Source: Bacillota bacterium
GTDB taxonomy: Bacteria; Bacillota; Clostridia; Christensenellales; Borkfalkiaceae
NCBI GenBank assembly: GCA_003343995.1
Contig: QAKE01000033.1
Coordinates: 1 to 34,936 of the forward strand
DNA length: 34,936 nt
Direction: 5' to 3'
Position numbers and translations under genes: made by a program. Positions within the stretch are counted from its first letter, which is position 1. Each line of letters opens with the position of its first letter. Shown here piece by piece: positions 15,232 through 22,441 of the stretch. The notes below the pieces were generated by a model, which was not told the DNA's origin, did not search any database, and worked only from the letters and a program-made list of their open reading frames with translations.

Positions 15232-16429
15232 TTCCCTCTCCTTTGCCGTTTGCCGGCAGCGTAATGCGGATTTCCATGCCCTCGCCTTCGGCGGTGTAAA
15301 ATTCCGCCGTGCCGCCCAATTTTTCCGCGCCCTCGCGCATGGTGCGAAGCCCGTAACCCTCTTTACATTCCTTCGCTCCCGTGCCGTTGTCGGAAAGCAG
15401 AAACCGCACCTTTCCGTCCCTGATTTTAAGTTCAAACAAAAACGCCGTGGAATTGCCGTGGCGGATGCCGTTGTTCAGCCCCTCTTTTAAAGAAGAATAG
15501 AGGAAAAACGCGGTGTTTTCGTCCACGTCGATATCCTCGGTTTTGGCGCGGATGGCGATGTCGGTGCCCTCCGTCGTTTCGTTGATGGCTTTTTCCAAAG
15601 ACGCCGCAAGGTGGAAGGGCGTATATTCGCCGGAAAGCACCCGCACGGACTTTCTTAATTCCTCCAAAGCGGATATCGCCTGCAGATTCGCCGAAACGAT
15701 TTTGCGTTTCGCCCCTTCGGGATCGGCGTCGAACAGCAGCTTCGCCGCCTCGGTCTGCATGATGATGGTGGTAATGGAGTGCCCCGTGGTGTCGTGTATC
15801 TGCTTGGCGATGCGGTTGCGCTCTTCCAGCTTCGCCGCCTCTTTCAAATGCTCGTTTGCCTCCTGCAGTTTCTTTTCCCGCGCGTACACCTCTTCGAGGT
15901 TCTTTTCCGCCTCCGCCGTCTTTTTCACGATGGCGTTGAGCATGTTGGCGATGGTGAATACCAAGGAAAATATGATAAATTCGTTGATCGCCACCGCCAG
16001 CGAGCCCGCCACCGAAGCCCATTCGGGGTTGAACACGAAATCGCGCACGGTGATGCTCACCGCGAACGCGAGATAGGAAAGCCCGCCGAACACCGCGTTG
16101 GATTTCAATGAGTTGTTCAGATAAAAATCCACCAAGATGAGCGAATAGATGGTGGAGAGCATGCCCGCCTCGAACAGCACGGAATAGACGAGCAGTATGA
16201 CATATTCGGCGGCGTAAATCACCGATTTCACCGCCAGCTTTTTCACCAAAAAGTTCGCGCCGAACGCCGTCAGCAGCCCCAGAGAAAGCACCAAGGCGAT
16301 ATACCATTTTTCCCGCCCCTGCACCGTCAGAATGACGAGCATCACGAACAGACTCACGATGCACCCCACCCGCACGATGGATACGATGGAATGTTTTTTC
16401 AGTTTTTCCAAAAAAGCGGGCGTTTTCAT
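15224..16429 (-). CDS. Sensor histidine kinase (HisKA_3/NarX-type)
   Basis: A 401-residue membrane kinase. About six hydrophobic helices fill residues 15-165, with only short loops between, so sensing is probably in or close to the membrane. A coiled coil (165-205) leads to the HisKA_3 dimerisation segment EERNRIAKQIHDTTGHSITT, with the phosphorylated His at about residue 212. The ATP-binding domain shows the N box LKEGLNNGIRHGN, G1 SDNGTG and G2 GYGLRTMREGAEKLGG. ATG 16429 overlaps the last bases of gltX as an ATGA junction. The signal is unknown; the pair belongs to the LiaS/NarL-like group. Confidence 0.92.
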   Translation of the reverse strand: MKTPAFLEKLKKHSIVSIVRVGCIVSLFVMLVILTVQGREKWYIALVLSLGLLTAFGANFLVKKLAVKSVIYAAEYVILLVYSVLFEAGMLSTIYSLILVDFYLNNSLKSNAVFGGLSYLAFAVSITVRDFVFNPEWASVAGSLAVAINEFIIFSLVFTIANMLNAIVKKTAEAEKNLEEVYAREKKLQEANEHLKEAAKLEERNRIAKQIHDTTGHSITTIIMQTEAAKLLFDADPEGAKRKIVSANLQAISALEELRKSVRVLSGEYTPFHLAASLEKAINETTEGTDIAIRAKTEDIDVDENTAFFLYSSLKEGLNNGIRHGNSTAFLFELKIRDGKVRFLLSDNGTGAKECKEGYGLRTMREGAEKLGGTAEFYTAEGEGMEIRITLPANGKGEGND

Positions 16430-17868
16430 AACCCGAGCAGTTTCATGGAATAATCCAGCCGCCGCAAACTCTCTTCCTTGCCCAGAAGCTCCGCAATCTC
16501 CATCACGCCGCCGGCGGTGGATTCCCTGCCGCTCAAGGCGATTCTCACGCACCAGAGCACCTGCCCGTTCTTCATGCCCAGCCTGCCCACAAGCGCCATC
16601 AGCTCGTCGTGCAAGGTGTTGAAATCGAAGGAGGTAAGGGAGGCGAACAGCTCGCGCGCGGCGGGGAGAACGATTTTGGCGACGTTCTCGTCGGTTTTCA
16701 TCTTCTTATGGGTGTAAAGGGAAAGATCGTATTCGCCGAACTCCTCCAAAAAGTCGATTTTTTCGGGAATTTCGCCGAAGGTTTCCACCCGCGTTTTCAA
16801 AAGCGCGGCGATTTTATGCAAATCGTATTTACCGTATACCTTGCTCTTTTTAAAGAATTCCAGCCCGCGGGAAACGAACTCCTCGTCGCTCATCTCCTTC
16901 ATGTATTCGCCGGAAAGCCAGCGCATTTTCGTTTCGTCGAAAATCGAAGGGGATTTCGATATGCCGTCCAAAGAAAAGCGCTCCGTCATCTCGGCAAGCG
17001 TCATCTTTTCCGCGTTCTCCTTGGGACTCCAGCCGAGCAGGGCGATATAGTTGACGATGGATTCCTTCACGAACCCCTTTTCCACGAAATCGGCGTAGCT
17101 CGCGTCTCCGTTGCGTTTGGAAAGTTTGTGCCGCTCGTCCTTCATGATGGGGGGCAGGTGGATATATACGGGGCGTTCCCAGCCGAACGCGTCGTACATC
17201 AAATTGTATTTCGGGGTGGAGGAAAGGTATTCGCTGCCGCGGATCACGTGGGTGATGCCCATCAGATGATCGTCCACCACGTTGGCGAAGTTATACGTCG
17301 GCATGCCGTCGCTCTTGATTAAAATGCCGTCCTCCATATCCTTGTAATCGACGGAAATATCGCCGTACACGAGGTCGTGATAGCTGCCCGCGCCCTCTTC
17401 GGGGATATTCTGGCGGATGACGTAGGGCGCGCCGCTCTTCAGCTTTTTTTCGATTTCCTCTTTCGAAAGGCGCAGACAGTGCTTGTCGTAACGGCAGTTG
17501 CCGTTTTCGTCCTTCAGCGAACCGATGCGCTCCTTGTCGCAAAAGCAGTAATACGCCCCGCCGCGGCGGATCAGCTCCTCGGCGTACTTTTGATAGATTT
17601 CGCGGCGTTCGCTCTGCACGTACGGGCCGTAATCGCCGCCCACGTCGGGACCTTCGTCGTAACGCACGCCGGCGTCCTTCAGCGTATCGTAAATGATTTC
17701 CACGCTGCCTTCCACGTAGCGCTGCAAATCGGTGTCCTCGATGCGCAAAATAAAATCGCCGCCGTATTTTTTGGCGTATAAATACCCGTAAAGGGCGGTT
17801 CTCAACCCGCCGATGTGCAAGTAGCCCGTGGGGCTGGGGGCAAATCTCGTTCTGACTTTGTCGCTCAT
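16426..17868 (-). CDS. gltX: Glutamyl-tRNA synthetase
   Basis: A 480-residue class I aminoacyl-tRNA synthetase that charges tRNA-Glu. The HIGH motif reads YLHIGG (16-21) within RFAPSPTGYLHIGGLRTAL, and the KMSKS loop reads KLSKR (248-252). A Cys cluster at about 108, 110, 125 and 131 fits the optional zinc site. The length is normal. A strong AAGGAGAG site precedes the ATG. The gene lies 16 nt after radC and overlaps the kinase by 4 nt, so it is embedded in a signalling operon. Whether the enzyme also misacylates tRNA-Gln cannot be read from the sequence. Confidence 0.97.
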   Translation of the reverse strand: MSDKVRTRFAPSPTGYLHIGGLRTALYGYLYAKKYGGDFILRIEDTDLQRYVEGSVEIIYDTLKDAGVRYDEGPDVGGDYGPYVQSERREIYQKYAEELIRRGGAYYCFCDKERIGSLKDENGNCRYDKHCLRLSKEEIEKKLKSGAPYVIRQNIPEEGAGSYHDLVYGDISVDYKDMEDGILIKSDGMPTYNFANVVDDHLMGITHVIRGSEYLSSTPKYNLMYDAFGWERPVYIHLPPIMKDERHKLSKRNGDASYADFVEKGFVKESIVNYIALLGWSPKENAEKMTLAEMTERFSLDGISKSPSIFDETKMRWLSGEYMKEMSDEEFVSRGLEFFKKSKVYGKYDLHKIAALLKTRVETFGEIPEKIDFLEEFGEYDLSLYTHKKMKTDENVAKIVLPAARELFASLTSFDFNTLHDELMALVGRLGMKNGQVLWCVRIALSGRESTAGGVMEIAELLGKEESLRRLDYSMKLLGL

Positions 17869-17884
17869 GATACTCTCCTTAAAC

Positions 17885-18574
17885 TCAATCGTGTTTTAAC
17901 GCGGCAAGCCTGCCCGCGTAATGGTAACTGTATGTATTTCTTCCGGCAACGATAATGTGGTCGATCAGGCGTATGCCGTGCACCGAAAACATGGCGTTGA
18001 TCTTGGCGGTGGTTTCGTCGTCGGCGCGCGTGGGGGCGGGGTTGCCGCTCAAATGGTTGTGCGCCAGCGCCGCGCCCGCGGGCTTATGCACGGAAATCAT
18101 CTGCACGATGTCTCCCACCGACAGCTCGATTTTATCCCCCGTGCCGTCGTAGGGTATTTCCGCTAAAATATAACCCTTCGCGTCCATTAAAAACAGCCAC
18201 ATCGTTTCGTCGGACGCGTCCTCGTAGCGGTCGATCAACCGATATTTCACCGCGTTGTATTCAAACTTCGCCTTTTTCGTCCGATCGGCGCCGACGCGGC
18301 TTGCAAACTCCGCCGCCGCGCGGATAAAGCGCGCCGTCTCTTCGCCCACGCCCGCCACGCACCGTAGCGCCGTTTCGTCGGTTTCGGCAAGTTTTTTCAG
18401 CGAACCGCCGCAATACCGCAAAAGGTTATGCGCCAATGGGTTGGTGTCCCGCCGCGGCAAAACGAAAAACAGCATCAGCTCCAGCAATTCGTGGTCGTTC
18501 AGCGACGCGGGATATTTGGAAAACCGCTCTTTCAAGCGCTTTCTGTGCCCGCTGTGAATGTTTACGTCGTCCAT
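17885..18574 (-). CDS. radC: RadC/JAB1-MPN domain protein
   Basis: A 229-residue RadC family protein. The N-terminal half (about 5-95) is the helix-hairpin-helix-like UPF0758 region, with LNDHELLELMLFFVLPRRDTN and RCVAGVGEETARFI. The C-terminal half (from about 105) is a JAB metallo-domain with the HxH-x-D motif in AHNHLSGNPAPTRADD (His172, His174, Asp184) and a preceding acidic residue in ELSVGDIV. The old link to DNA repair is weak; the biochemical role is unknown. The predicted promoter places the start of transcription almost exactly at the ATG, and there is no ribosome binding site. Confidence 0.93.
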   Translation of the reverse strand: MDDVNIHSGHRKRLKERFSKYPASLNDHELLELMLFFVLPRRDTNPLAHNLLRYCGGSLKKLAETDETALRCVAGVGEETARFIRAAAEFASRVGADRTKKAKFEYNAVKYRLIDRYEDASDETMWLFLMDAKGYILAEIPYDGTGDKIELSVGDIVQMISVHKPAGAALAHNHLSGNPAPTRADDETTAKINAMFSVHGIRLIDHIIVAGRNTYSYHYAGRLAALKHD

Positions 18575-18581
18575 ACGTTTA

Positions 18582-18609
18582 ATTTTACCATATTTTTATA
18601 AAAAATCAA
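18582..18609 (-). promoter_or_regulatory. Sigma-A promoter of radC operon, start codon near +1
   Basis: On the minus strand: TTGATT (18609-18604), 16-bp spacer, TAAAAT (18587-18582). Seven nucleotides separate the -10 box from the radC ATG, so the transcript may be leaderless. Confidence 0.7.
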
Positions 18610-18618
18610 TGATTTATT

Positions 18619-18647
18619 TTGCATTTTTCTTTAAAATAGAATACAAT
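18619..18647 (+). promoter_or_regulatory. Sigma-A promoter of the peptidase gene
   Basis: TTGCAT (18619-18624), 17-bp spacer, TACAAT (18642-18647). The leader holds a small GCGGG/CCCGC hairpin (18660-18674) and AAAGGG lies 25 nt before the start codon, too far to be a normal ribosome site. Confidence 0.72.
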
Positions 18648-18684
18648 AAGTAGAAAGGGCGGGTTTTTACCCGCAAACGACATT

Positions 18685-19938
18685 ATGAAAGACAAAAAAC
18701 TATTCCTTGAAGATTTGAAAACCCTTATCGCCGCAAAGAGCGTGCAAAGCGCGGCGGAGGAAAACGCGCCCTTCGGCGCGGGGGTGAAACAGGCGCTCGA
18801 AACCTTTCTCGCCATCGCCGAACGCATGGGCTTTGCCGTAATCAATCACGAAAACTATCTCGGCGAAATCGTTTGCGGCGAGGGAGAGGAATACGGCGTG
18901 ATCGGGCATCTGGACGTCGTACCCGCGGGGGACGGCTGGAACACCGATCCGTTCGTTCTCACCTTTCTGAACGGCAAATATTACGGCAGGGGCACGACGG
19001 ACGACAAGGCGCCCACGCTGTTGTGCCTATACGCCTTGAACGAAATCAAAAACGCCGCCGCGCTCAAACGCAAAGTGCGCTTTTTCGTCGGCTGTAACGA
19101 AGAATCGGGCTGGGCGGACGTGGAATATTACAAACAAAAGGGCGGCAGGTTTCCCAAATACGGCTTTTCCCCCGACGGGGATTTCCCCGTGGTGTACGCC
19201 GAAAAGGGTCCCAACCGCGTGATTTTTGAAATTCCCTATCACGGCGCGTTCAAAAACGTTTCGGGCGGGGTGGCGGTCAACGCCGTGTGCGCTTACGCCT
19301 GCGCCGAGGGCGTGTGCGACGAAACCCTTTTAAAAAAGCACAATCTCGTCGGTAAAAACAATAAGGTGGAAAGCTTCGGCAAGTCGGCGCACGGCTCTTA
19401 TCCCGAACTCGGCAAAAACGCCATATACCCCCTGCTTTGCTATATGAAGGACTGCGGAGAAGGGGTGGACGGGCTTTTGCGCGTGTTTGAAGATAAAACC
19501 GTTTCCGCCGTCGGCAACGAAACGGGCAGCGCTACGCTCAGCCCCAACCTCATTTCCCAAACGGAAGACAAACTCGTGCTCACGGCGGACTTCCGCGTGC
19601 CCGCGAAAATGCGGGCGGAGGAATTTTTGCCGCTCTTCGACGCGCTCGGCGTAAAATATACCTTAATCAAGGGCAGAGATCCCCTCTACGTGCCCAAGGA
19701 CAGCGAATACGTAAGAAAGCTCGCCGCAGCGTACAACGCCGTCACGGGGGAGAATTCGGCGCCCATCAGCCAGCGGGGGGCAACCTTTTCTTCCGTGTTT
19801 GAAAACGGCACGGCGTTCGGACCGGAGTTTCCGAACGAGGATAACCGCATACACGCTCCCGACGAATTCGTATCCGACGAAAATATCGACAAAATGTACG
19901 AAATCTATCTTGCGGGGCTGAAAGCCATCATATTATAA
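18685..19938 (+). CDS. PepV-like M20 family dipeptidase
   Basis: A 417-residue metallopeptidase of the M20 family, close in pattern to PepV/Sapep dipeptidases that release amino acids from dipeptides in the cytoplasm. First metal ligand and catalytic Asp are in GHLDVVPAGDGW (His75, Asp77), bridging Asp in YYGRGTTDDKAP (100-109), general-base Glu pair in NEESGW (138-143). SKSAHGSYPELGKNA-like sequence (FGKSAHGSYPELGKNA) marks the lid/dimerisation domain, and RIHAPDEFV near the C-terminus holds the last metal ligand. No signal peptide. The kinase gene follows 15 nt later with its own AGAGGA site, so the two are probably co-transcribed. Confidence 0.92.
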   Translation: MKDKKLFLEDLKTLIAAKSVQSAAEENAPFGAGVKQALETFLAIAERMGFAVINHENYLGEIVCGEGEEYGVIGHLDVVPAGDGWNTDPFVLTFLNGKYYGRGTTDDKAPTLLCLYALNEIKNAAALKRKVRFFVGCNEESGWADVEYYKQKGGRFPKYGFSPDGDFPVVYAEKGPNRVIFEIPYHGAFKNVSGGVAVNAVCAYACAEGVCDETLLKKHNLVGKNNKVESFGKSAHGSYPELGKNAIYPLLCYMKDCGEGVDGLLRVFEDKTVSAVGNETGSATLSPNLISQTEDKLVLTADFRVPAKMRAEEFLPLFDALGVKYTLIKGRDPLYVPKDSEYVRKLAAAYNAVTGENSAPISQRGATFSSVFENGTAFGPEFPNEDNRIHAPDEFVSDENIDKMYEIYLAGLKAIIL

Positions 19939-19953
19939 AGAGAGGAAAAACAA

Positions 19954-20775
19954 ATGAAATTCGACGTGGAACTCGTGGGAAAAATCGGCTCTATGGCGCT
20001 CATCGACAAATCGGCGCAGCTGCCGGATTATACGCGCATCGCGCGGCTTTCCGCAGAGCTTAAACCGGGTTATATCTGGGTGACGAGCGGCGCAACGGAA
20101 ATCGGGCGGCTCGATTACATGCGGCGTCACGGCAAGGAGCTGGAAGGGGCTACGGAGGACGTAAAAGCCGACTACGCCGCGGAAGGGCAGTCGATTTTAA
20201 TGTCCACGTACCGCCAATACGTAGATCCGAAATATTCCATTCGGCAGGTTTTAATCGAACACCAGCATTTCAACGATCCCGTAAAACGAGAATTTTTGAA
20301 AGCCCTGCTGCTCCGCTGCAAAGCGCAGAACGCCGTGCCCATCGTCAACTATAACGACGCCGTCTGCGCGGAAGAAAACCGCAAAATGGAAATACAGGCA
20401 TTGCTCAGTAAAAACAAAAAGGTGGTGGAAGGCGTGGATAACGACGAAACCGCCGCGCAGATCGCCTGCCTCGTCAAGGCGGAAACGCTGCTCATTTTAA
20501 CGAGCACGGACGGCATTTACAAGGATATGAAGACGGGTGAGCTGATCGAAGAAATCAGCGGAAAAGACACCTTTGAGCTTTTGGAAAATATCGAATATTA
20601 CAAAAAATTCTGCTCGGGCGCGTCGCGCGCGGGGGCGAACGGCGCAAAGGCGAAGCTCGAATATATCAAGGACGCGGCGGCAAACGGCACAAAGGTCATC
20701 ATCGCCAACGGAAAATATTCCATTAAGGAAATTTTATCGGGGAACGTTCCCGCCACGCGCATCGGTATTCGCTGA
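19954..20775 (+). CDS. Amino-acid kinase family protein, glutamate 5-kinase-like
   Basis: A 273-residue member of the amino-acid kinase fold. VTSGATEIG (43-51) corresponds to the substrate-binding SSGA region of glutamate 5-kinase, PIVNYNDAV (129-137) and DNDETAAQIACLVKAE (162-177) to its glutamate site, and LLILTSTDGIYKD (179-191) to the nucleotide-binding segment. The usual GTGGM of glutamate 5-kinase is replaced by a SGASRAGANGAKAKLE stretch, and there is no PUA domain, so the substrate may differ. No proA partner is present. ProB-like function is a family inference only. Confidence 0.75.
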   Translation: MKFDVELVGKIGSMALIDKSAQLPDYTRIARLSAELKPGYIWVTSGATEIGRLDYMRRHGKELEGATEDVKADYAAEGQSILMSTYRQYVDPKYSIRQVLIEHQHFNDPVKREFLKALLLRCKAQNAVPIVNYNDAVCAEENRKMEIQALLSKNKKVVEGVDNDETAAQIACLVKAETLLILTSTDGIYKDMKTGELIEEISGKDTFELLENIEYYKKFCSGASRAGANGAKAKLEYIKDAAANGTKVIIANGKYSIKEILSGNVPATRIGIR

Positions 20776-20781
20776 TAAAAT

Positions 20782-20807
20782 AAAAAAATCACGGAAAAAT
20801 TCCGTGA
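20782..20807 (-). terminator. Minus-strand terminator at the distal end of the toxin-antitoxin cassette
   Basis: An 8-bp stem TCACGGAA/TTCCGTGA (20789-20796 with 20800-20807) is followed on the minus strand by seven T (20788-20782). It would stop minus-strand RNA that reads through the first terminator at 20898-20929, giving a long form of the toxin mRNA that covers the whole antisense RNA. Confidence 0.65.
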
Positions 20808-20812
20808 ACCTA

Positions 20813-20841
20813 TTGACAAAATAAAATATATGTTGTATGAT
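20813..20841 (+). promoter_or_regulatory. Sigma-A promoter of the antisense RNA
   Basis: Perfect TTGACA (20813-20818), 17-bp spacer, TATGAT (20836-20841). No plus-strand open frame follows before the terminator, so the product is a short RNA. Confidence 0.88.
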
Positions 20842-20847
20842 AAAGAC

Positions 20848-20930
20848 ACAAGGGCGAGACCGATAAACGGTTTAGCCGTTAGATTGTTTTTTTATTTAAA
20901 AATAACCGCCGGGCAGGGCGGTTATTTTTT
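20848..20930 (+). ncRNA. Candidate antitoxin RNA, about 83 nt
   Basis: Predicted from a consensus promoter and a strong terminator. It begins with GGGCGAG, then CGGTTTAGC inside an AACGG/CCGTT hairpin, then a U-rich stretch and the shared terminator hairpin. It is convergent with and antisense to the 3' part of the small membrane peptide mRNA, the usual arrangement of a type I antitoxin. Its leader shares GGGCGAG...CGGTTTAGC with the toxin mRNA leader, so the DNA carries an inverted repeat across the cassette. No search was possible, so expression and role are inferred. Confidence 0.62.
20898..20929. terminator. Shared bidirectional terminator
   Basis: A perfect 13-bp stem AAAAATAACCGCC/GGCGGTTATTTTT with a 6-nt loop (20911-20916). 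It ends the plus-strand RNA and can end the minus-strand toxin mRNA; the toxin stop codon lies inside the stem. Confidence 0.9.
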
Positions 20931-20993
20931 TTCGTCTGAATTTAATAACTTGTACATTACGATCAAAATCAGTAAAATAAGTATGTAATCCAA
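20922..20993 (-). CDS. Candidate type I toxin, 23-aa membrane peptide
   Basis: A 24-codon frame including the stop, starting at TTG. The ribosome site is the full anti-Shine-Dalgarno complement AAGGAGGTGAT, 8 nt from the start. The peptide opens with MDYILILLILIVMYK, a single hydrophobic helix, and ends in a short charged tail NSDEKK. This plan (one helix, charged tail, very strong ribosome site, convergent antisense RNA, stop codon within a shared terminator) matches Fst/TxpA/holin-like type I toxins of Bacillota. The mRNA leader of about 85 nt starts with a 7-bp hairpin at +1, a feature of stable toxin mRNAs. Toxicity is inferred. Confidence 0.65.
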   Translation of the reverse strand: MDYILILLILIVMYKLLNSDEKK

Positions 20994-21085
20994 ATATATC
21001 ACCTCCTTTACGCCTAAGCGTCGGAAGTGCTAAACCGCCACGTGCTCGCCCCGTGCCTACCGAACGAAATCCGTTCGGCTTTTTT

Positions 21086-21114
21086 ATTATATCAAATTTA
21101 TTGCTTGATTGCAA
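21086..21114 (-). promoter_or_regulatory. Sigma-A promoter of the toxin mRNA
   Basis: On the minus strand TTGCAA (21114-21109), 17-bp spacer, TATAAT (21091-21086) with an extended TG. Transcription would start near 21079, directly at the CCGAACG/CGTTCGG hairpin (21060-21078). Confidence 0.85.
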
Positions 21115-21205
21115 TGTTTTTTATATATTGTTAATTATAATTAGCAAACAATTATTTCTTTTTATTTTTTTATATAATATAGCAAATAAAAAGGAGCAAA
21201 AAAAG

Positions 21206-21415
21206 ATGGAATATCCCCAAAAATTAAAAAAACTGAGATTGGAAAAAAATATATCGCGGAAAGAACTTGCCCAGCAAACCGGCGTTTCCGAGCGCATTAT
21301 CTATAATATAGAAACCCTCCGCAACAAAAAGAATAAAATTTCCTATGCGCTGATATTCAGCGGCTTTTTTAAAGTCAGTATGGACTATTTAATCGGTTTA
21401 AAGGAAAATCGTTAA
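21206..21415 (+). CDS. Small XRE-family DNA-binding protein
   Basis: A 69-residue protein consisting almost entirely of an XRE/Cro-type helix-turn-helix: LKKLRLEKNISRKELAQQTG (recognition of DNA by the next helix, VSERIIYNIE), then YALIFSGFFKVSMDYLIGL, typical of the C-terminal helices of phage-type repressors. ATG 21206 follows AAGGAG at 21190-21195; a longer frame upstream has no ribosome site. A TATAAT at 21173-21178 lacks a good -35 box. It lies next to the toxin-antitoxin cassette but is transcribed away from it. Target genes are unknown. Confidence 0.85.
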   Translation: MEYPQKLKKLRLEKNISRKELAQQTGVSERIIYNIETLRNKKNKISYALIFSGFFKVSMDYLIGLKENR

Positions 21416-21577
21416 AACTTTTTTGTTTTCCGTGCATAACGGGCGAAGGTCGGCACATACTACTTTCGGTTAGCAAAGGCGATTGCAAGTTTTCGCAAAA
21501 AAGTTTTATCGTAAAAAAACATTTTCCGCGAATAACATCAAAAATATCGCACACACTAATCGCAAGGGAGGAGAGAT

Positions 21578-22150
21578 ATGAAAAGCTCAAAAACCTTAAT
21601 CAATCTCGCAAGAGCTTTCGCAGGCGAATCGCAAGCGGGGCTGCGCTATCAGATGATTGCCGAACTATGCAAACAGCAGGGCTACAATACTTTGGAAACG
21701 GAACTCAAAACCATCGCCAAAAACGAAGTTGCCCATGCGAAAAACTACTACAATCTTTTAACCGAACAAAACGGCACTGCCAAAAACATAGAAATATGCG
21801 CGGGCTATCCTTTTGAAAAGTTTACTATTGAAGACGGTTTGAAATTCAGCATGGAAGCGGAACACGAAGAAGCGGAGAAAATCTATCCCGAATTTGCCAA
21901 AATCGCAAGGGAAGAAGGCTTTGAAGACATCGCGAAAAAATTTGAATTAACCGCAAAAGTCGAAAGAAAACACGAACTCACTTTCAAATTCCTGTACGAA
22001 AATTTCAAAAACGGCACATTGTTCAAAAACAACGAACCCACTTTTTGGGAATGTACGGAATGCGGACACGTGGAAGCACGCAAAGAGGCATGGAATATGT
22101 GCCCGTTATGCAACGCCACGCAGGGGTTTGTAAAATTAAAGTTAAATTAA
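21578..22150 (+). CDS. Rubrerythrin
   Basis: A 190-residue non-haem iron peroxidase that reduces hydrogen peroxide in anaerobes. The diiron four-helix domain (1-145) carries the metal-ligand motifs in FAGESQAGLRYQM, KNEVAHAKNYY, EAEHEEAEKIYPEFAKIA and KVERKHELTFKF. The C-terminal rubredoxin-like domain has CTECGH and CPLCNA as its two CxxC knuckles (about residues 154-174). The order diiron then rubredoxin is that of classical rubrerythrin. A GGGAGGAGAG site precedes the ATG. A small gene follows 15 nt later. Good evidence that the host is an oxygen-exposed anaerobe. Confidence 0.95.
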   Translation: MKSSKTLINLARAFAGESQAGLRYQMIAELCKQQGYNTLETELKTIAKNEVAHAKNYYNLLTEQNGTAKNIEICAGYPFEKFTIEDGLKFSMEAEHEEAEKIYPEFAKIAREEGFEDIAKKFELTAKVERKHELTFKFLYENFKNGTLFKNNEPTFWECTECGHVEARKEAWNMCPLCNATQGFVKLKLN

Positions 22151-22165
22151 AGGAGTAAATTTTCG

Positions 22166-22340
22166 ATGAAAGACACGAAGAACGTTAAGAATGCTGCCAA
22201 CAAAGCTGAAAAAAGCAAGAAAACTACGCAAGAAAAGAACTGCAGATAATCAAAGCGGATTCGACGTATCCGGCTCTTACACGGGCATCGATTTGTACGA
22301 CATGTTCGACGAACCCGTTCAGGACGCCGACGATTTGTAA
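22166..22340 (+). pseudogene. Small lysine-rich protein gene with internal frameshift
   Basis: AGGAG then an ATG opens a 27-residue lysine/alanine/asparagine-rich peptide (MKDTKNVKNAANKAEK...) that stops at 22247-22249. In the shifted frame the DNA continues without interruption as ADNQSGFDVSGSYTG, then IDLYDMFDEPVQDADDL and a stop at 22338-22340. Restoring one GC dinucleotide at the TGCA near 22241-22244 would fuse the two into a protein of about 58 residues. I recall similar small proteins with a GSYTG motif and a DADDL-type end in Clostridia, but cannot name the family. It sits 15 nt after rubrerythrin, suggesting co-transcription. Confidence 0.6.
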
Positions 22341-22400
22341 AAAGTTTTTACTTTATTAAACATTTCGATTATAAGTTAAAAATTTTTTCTGCAAACAACC

Positions 22401-22434
22401 AAAAACCCATCCCGATCAATCGGGATGGGTTTTT
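22401..22434. terminator. Bidirectional terminator
   Basis: A 14-bp stem AAAAACCCATCCCG with its complement (22421-22434), T-rich on both strands. It separates the rubrerythrin unit (plus) from jag (minus), whose stop is 8 nt away. Confidence 0.93.
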
Positions 22435-22441
22435 ACTCTAT

